Shown in pieces: positions 60,401-64,000 of a stretch of 64,000 nt of DNA. The notes under the pieces are model-generated. The model was not told the origin of the DNA. It did no database searches and was given only the letters and a program-made list of their open reading frames with translations. The stretch comes from Monosiga brevicollis MX1 (taxonomy: Eukaryota; Opisthokonta; Choanoflagellata; Craspedida; Salpingoecidae): positions 422,812 through 486,811 of the forward strand of contig NW_001865065.1 of assembly GCF_000002865.3 (NCBI RefSeq), read 5' to 3'. The translations under genes and the position numbers were made by a program. How positions within the stretch are numbered: the first letter of the stretch is position 1; each line of letters starts with the position of its first letter.

Positions 60401-60990
60401 GTTTGAGGGATGGCGGGCCGGGTCTAGCTCACGATGACAAGCTGCTTCGGGCAAAAACACGGTTCAGCGATATTGGCAGAGCGTACCTTGCGGCCAGGCA
60501 TAAAACACATTGTCCGTGGGGAGAGCCATCTTGAGGTTCTTGGCCACGCCATAGCGGTGGAGAATGTTGGTCAAGGTGCTGCTCCCCGTCTTGTGGGTCT
60601 GTGCATGGTACAAAGGCGGGGTGAAATGAGGCTGCGTCAGATATTGGAGCAAGACTGCTCCACAGCGGCCAACAACCAAAGAGAAGCAACCTTAATATAG
60701 ACCACGCGCCGCCAGTCTGCACACTGTGCAGCGGGCGCTCCATTGGTCGTGCTGCGGAGGGGTGCTGGTGTGTGCGTTGTGGCACGAGGATGAAGGGCAG
60801 CACCACGGTCGGCACCAGTGCCGGTGCCGGCGTTGGCCGGGCGAACCAGGGGCAATTCGGGCGCGTTGGATGGATGCAGGCCGGGTGACTGGCAGTTGTG
60901 GGTCATGACGAACAGCAAGATGGAAGCCGTGATGGCCCAGCTGGCGAGCAGCGCCACCACTGCCGGTGAGGTCCAAAGTCGCCCTGTCAT
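57402..60990 (-). CDS. Double-domain Gal3ST-type sulfotransferase, type II membrane protein
   Basis: Starts at the ATG at 60990 with a signal-anchor (SPAVVALLASWAITASILLFV). Domain 1 follows the galactose-3-O-sulfotransferase family. The 5'-phosphosulfate loop is THKTGSSTLTNILHRYG (exon 60598-60487), then YDMLVSAHVRYVP. The 3'-phosphate motif is TVLRNPTSHFFSSWH, then FAFDLGL, FAMVMITEHMDESLLLL, and a C-terminal DWRLYQHFNASLFRQI. One open exon (about 59325-58596) carries that domain end and, without a break, the start of a second copy (ILNLVTDHPADDVIINLLAQ). The second copy goes on with FIAVFRHPVQEFLDAWRRL, FAHILVAEHIDESMV and WDTKIYMRANETLWGKI, ending at 57402. So domain 2 keeps the fold but has lost KTGSST and the serine of RxPxxxFxS. 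Gal3ST enzymes use PAPS to sulfate galactose in glycolipids and glycans in the Golgi. Some middle exon joints are approximate. Confidence 0.82.
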
Positions 60991-61652
60991 GCTGCTGTTA
61001 GCGGCGGCACTCGGTGCTATACGACTCTCAGCTTCTTGCCAGATACCGGGCACCCTTCAGGCCCCTACTATTCCGTTGGCCAAGGACTCAGCATCCAGTC
61101 ACGACAACCATTCGACCCGCGTACATTGATCAAATGAACTTTTTTTTTTTTTCTGATGATGCTTGAAAAAAATTGCATGCATGAAAGCATGAGGTTGAGT
61201 GTCCAAATGAAGGAGAGAGTGTGTTCTGTCTTTTCTGGTGCCTGATGTCTGGTAGCTGTGCTGAGTGCTTGGTGCCTGATGCCTGCGTCTGTGTTTGTGC
61301 CTTTGTGTGCCTCTGACTGCGTCTGTGTTTGTGCGTTTGTCTGCGTCTGTGCCTGATTCTGTGTCTGATTCTGTGTCTGATTCTGTGCCTGATTCTGTGT
61401 GTGTCTGTCACCGTTTGTTAGAAAGGCACTTTGCAGCTTGGCGAGTTAGACCCACATCTGATCATGCCGGTCATCAACCAGACGTAGCGAGAATGCCAGG
61501 TGATGGTGGCGCGCTATGATGGAGGGCTGCAAGTCACTGAATGGATCTGCACCGTAGAAATCTTTTATGACATCGGCATGTGCACAAGGCGCGTGCGGTT
61601 TCTTGACTGCGGTTTCAGAACAACCCATGACAGGGGCCTGGGGCGGAGAAGA

Positions 61653-61683
61653 AGAAGAAGAAGAAGAAGAAGAAGAAGAAGAA
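61653..61683 (+). repeat. AGA trinucleotide repeat
   Basis: About 10 AGA units. Confidence 0.95.
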
Positions 61684-62017
61684 AACATACAATGTGATCA
61701 TACCGATCAACTTCACAGTGTCGCTGTACCGGTGACCATGGCCAGCGGCGTTGCCTCTAATCGTTTTCTCAGTCTGCCGCGACGACCTGCCTCCATCGCC
61801 CATACAAAAGCAGGACTTTTGGACCACAATGTACACGATAACTCGACAACAGCCCTTCTGATTGTCCTCTGGGGCACGCTGGTTCATCACTTTGGACAAG
61901 TGCTCTCAACGGCAGGGGCCTTCCAGCCAATTGCTGGATCTGAGTCTCTCACTTGCCCTCCTTAGGGGCGCGGTCCAAGCGCACGCAGTACCTGTACTGG
62001 TGCAATTCGGGACCTGT

Positions 62018-62104
62018 GTATAGTGTGTTTGGTGTGTATAGTGTGTATAGTGTGTCTAGTGTGTATAGTGTGTCTAGTGTGTATAGTGTGCATATGTGTA
62101 TAGT
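62018..62104 (+). repeat. GTGTATAGT / GTGTCTAGT tandem repeat
   Basis: About eight 9-10 nt units alternating between GTGTATAGT and GTGTCTAGT. Confidence 0.92.
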
Positions 62105-62113
62105 GTGTCCGTA

Positions 62114-62358
62114 AACCAATTCATCCTCTCTCTCTTTCTTATAAATCTGCTCTCTTCGTCTCGAACCAATTCATCTCTCTGTCTCTCCTTTGTTTCTCTC
62201 TGTCTCACTGTCTCTATCTCCCAAACCAATTGATCTGTCTCTCGCGCGCTCTCTCTCTCTGTCAATCGTTGTCTCTCTCTGTGTCTCTCTGTGTCTCTCT
62301 GCATTTGTCTCTCAGCTCTGTCTCTCTCTCTCTCTGTCTCTCTCTCTCTCTCTCTCTG
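62114..62358 (+). repeat. CT-rich tract ending at assembly gap
   Basis: CTCT and CTGT units with interspersed CCAATT(C/G)AT motifs (AACCAATTCATC twice, AACCAATTGATC once). The pyrimidine strand is sense for the downstream partial gene. Confidence 0.9.
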
Positions 62359-62537
62359 NNNNNNNNNNNNNNNNNNNNNNNNNNNNNNNNNNNNNNNNNN
62401 NNNNNNNNNNNNNNNNNNNNNNNNNNNNNNNNNNNNNNNNNNNNNNNNNNNNNNNNNNNNNNNNNNNNNNNNNNNNNNNNNNNNNNNNNNNNNNNNNNNN
62501 NNNNNNNNNNNNNNNNNNNNNNNNNNNNNNNNNNNNN
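62359..62537. other. Assembly gap (179 N)
   Basis: Unresolved bases that hide the 5' end of the following gene. Confidence 1.
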
Positions 62538-63994
62538 GAGGCTGTTCAAGCTCCGACGCCGGCACCGCGACCATCTCCCAGACCGTCACCACGCCCGGCC
62601 CGGCGCACCGATTTGCAAGCAAAGCCAGTGCCCGCTGAACGTCCCGCTGTGCTCAATGCGTGGGCCGATCCCGAGGCTACCACATCGCCCATACGGCAGA
62701 GTGAACCTCCCACGCCACCACCAAAGCCCCACGCTTTCCCCACCGTCTCAGATTCCGTACCCGCTGCCGGTCCCGTCGACACTACGCAGCCCGAGCCCAG
62801 CCAGAACCCCGACCTGGCTCAGCCCAGCGAGAATCAACCCGCGACCATGGCCACGAACAACAACATTGGACGCTCCCCCTTTCGGAACATGCTCCGCAAA
62901 GGCAACAACAAGTCAGTCATCCTGTTTTTTATTTCATTTTTTATTTTCTTCCATGCCTTTTGCATGCGCATCGACACGCGGCCTGGCGCGCTCGTTTTTT
63001 TTTTTTTTTTTTTTTTTTTTTTTCTCTCCCTTGCATCTCACAACACATTTCCTCTTTCTTCTTGCCCTGGTCTTCCTTTCCTCCCCATTCCCCTGGCCTC
63101 CTCTCTTTTGCCTCTTGCTTTTTGCTGACGGCGTTTGCTTCTGCTCAGGCGTCTACCCTCAGTTCCGGAAACCGAGTTCAAGCATCGCATTGGTGAACTC
63201 AAGCAAAAACCTGTCGTCCTCGTCGAAGGCCTCCCCGAAGACTGCAAGTAGTATTCGCGAGCATTCCTCCCTCGCCCCAATCCACCGGGAGCAAAAAGCA
63301 GAAGCGATACAATCTGTCACCCTGTCCCGTCTTGATCTTACCTGTCTCCTTCACACATTTTCCACTGCTGTAGTGCTTCTTCAATCGGGCCGGCTTAAAG
63401 AGGTATGCCTTCCCATCATTGCCCGGTGTGATCAGCAGGCTGGCTCATCGCATTATGATTTGCTGTCGCCTTGATCATGCAGTCCAATCCCACCATTGCC
63501 AAGCGCTATGAACGTATCCGAGCTCTGCGCGTACGTCCCCTCTCACCAAACCTTATTTGCACATGGGGGCAAGGGGAGGGGAAAAGGCATGCTTCAACCC
63601 AGGTTCCATCGTGGCCCTTGCCACTCACATCATCCTCACCTTTGATGATTCTCACCTTCTGAGCATTCTCATCTTCTGTCCCCCCAAACTTGGTTGAAAA
63701 CCTACTCCAGGCTCTGCTGGCGGAAAAGCAGCAGCGCCGTGAGACATTGGTCGAGCAGGAAGAATCCCTGCTCAACAAACTCGCCGCCAACGAAATCTCC
63801 ATGGATGACAGTCGTCGTTTTACCCTCTCCCCGGGCTACATCCCTCGTTCCGACTCGATCGCCAGTGTTTCTTCGACCGGCACCTCCTATGGTCCGCCAC
63901 TCGCCGCGTACTGAAGTACCGCTGTCGTGGACAAAGGGCACAGGCACTCCATCGCATTTCACTAATCCTGCTCTTGCCTCCCCGCTCTCTGCAG
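62538..63994 (+). CDS. Partial proline-rich / coiled-coil protein, unrecognised, runs off right edge
   Basis: The 5' end is lost in the gap and the gene continues past the window. The first visible exon (62538 to about 62909) encodes a proline-rich stretch (PAPRPSPRPSPRPARR, then SEPPTPPPKPHAFPT) and then NIGRSPFRNMLRKGNNK. The PPPKP-type runs could bind SH3 domains. Further exons: about 63150-63248 (LPSVPETEFKHRIGELKQ), 63482-63531 (SNPTIAKRYERIRALR) and 63713-63910. The last one is a charged helix (LLAEKQQRRETLVEQEESLL) followed by a Ser-rich stretch. A donor inside the last frame (GCCGC-GTACTG) and the CTGCAG at 63990-63995 suggest a further exon starting at about 63996. The joint between the second and third exons is not resolved. 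No family assigned. Confidence 0.55.
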
Positions 63995-64000
63995 GCTGGG

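Larger units (their letters stand above)
60991..62358. other. Divergent spacer with several simple repeats
   Basis: It contains poly-T (61140-61153), degenerate TCTGTGCCTGAT units (about 61240-61410), AGA triplets (61653-61683), GTGTATAGT units (62018-62104) and a CT-rich tract (62114-62358) running into the assembly gap. No gene recognised. Confidence 0.6.

Noticed and set aside
57402-60990. Two adjacent separate sulfotransferase genes
   Set aside because: The end of domain 1 and the start of domain 2 share one open exon with no stop, promoter-like spacer or start codon between them.
61540-61965. Open frame with poly-Glu near the AGA repeat
   Set aside because: Its core is the AGA array and the rest shows no similarity or splice support.

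Overview
The window is nuclear DNA of an intron-rich unicellular eukaryote close to animals, and a choanoflagellate of the Monosiga type fits best. The basis is inference from gene content: GT-AG introns of about 60-300 nt with donors such as GTAAGT, GTATGT and GTACGT, animal-like orthologues (TBL1, SGSM3-type TBC-RUN, Nup205, KIF18-type kinesin-8), and a phosphotyrosine protein with an SH2 domain and about 13 tyrosine motifs. Very many CT, GT and CA microsatellites interrupt the assembly, and two N gaps lie inside them. No mobile element, rRNA, tRNA, CRISPR array or virus-like element was recognised.

Left part (1-14 kb): TBL1 (co-repressor WD40 protein, +), ENY2 (SAGA/TREX-2, +), a PPC/DUF296 protein (-), NHP2 (H/ACA snoRNP, +) and RIOK3 (-). 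Centre-left (14-32 kb): a 16-exon Nup205-type nucleoporin (+), a gelsolin/tyrosine-array/SH2 protein (-), a FUN14 mitochondrial membrane protein (+), and a PDZ-TBC-RUN RabGAP (-). Centre-right (32-47 kb): proteasome subunit beta-2 (PSMB7, +), an inactive rhomboid-like membrane protein with an SH3-like region (+), a granulin plus alpha/beta-hydrolase type I membrane protein (+), an unknown membrane-anchored protein (-), an exostosin-family glycosyltransferase (-), and a cysteine-rich protein of unknown family (+). Right part (47-64 kb): kinesin-8 (+), HMG-CoA synthase (-), LTO1 (+), a double-domain Gal3ST-type sulfotransferase (-), and the 5' part of an unrecognised proline-rich/coiled-coil gene that runs off the right edge (+).

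The genes are mostly unrelated housekeeping functions placed head-to-head or tail-to-tail with short spacers; there is no operon logic. The lineage-specific interest lies in domain combinations: gelsolin repeats with a phosphotyrosine array and SH2, two Gal3ST domains in one chain with the second stripped of cofactor-binding residues, granulin fused to a hydrolase, and PDZ-TBC-RUN. A second theme is regulatory: about nine genes have a CT-rich tract on their sense strand about 100-700 nt upstream of the start codon.

Exon boundaries were derived by hand from reading-frame continuity, GT/AG sites and similarity to known families, so single-base errors are possible and UTRs are not defined.
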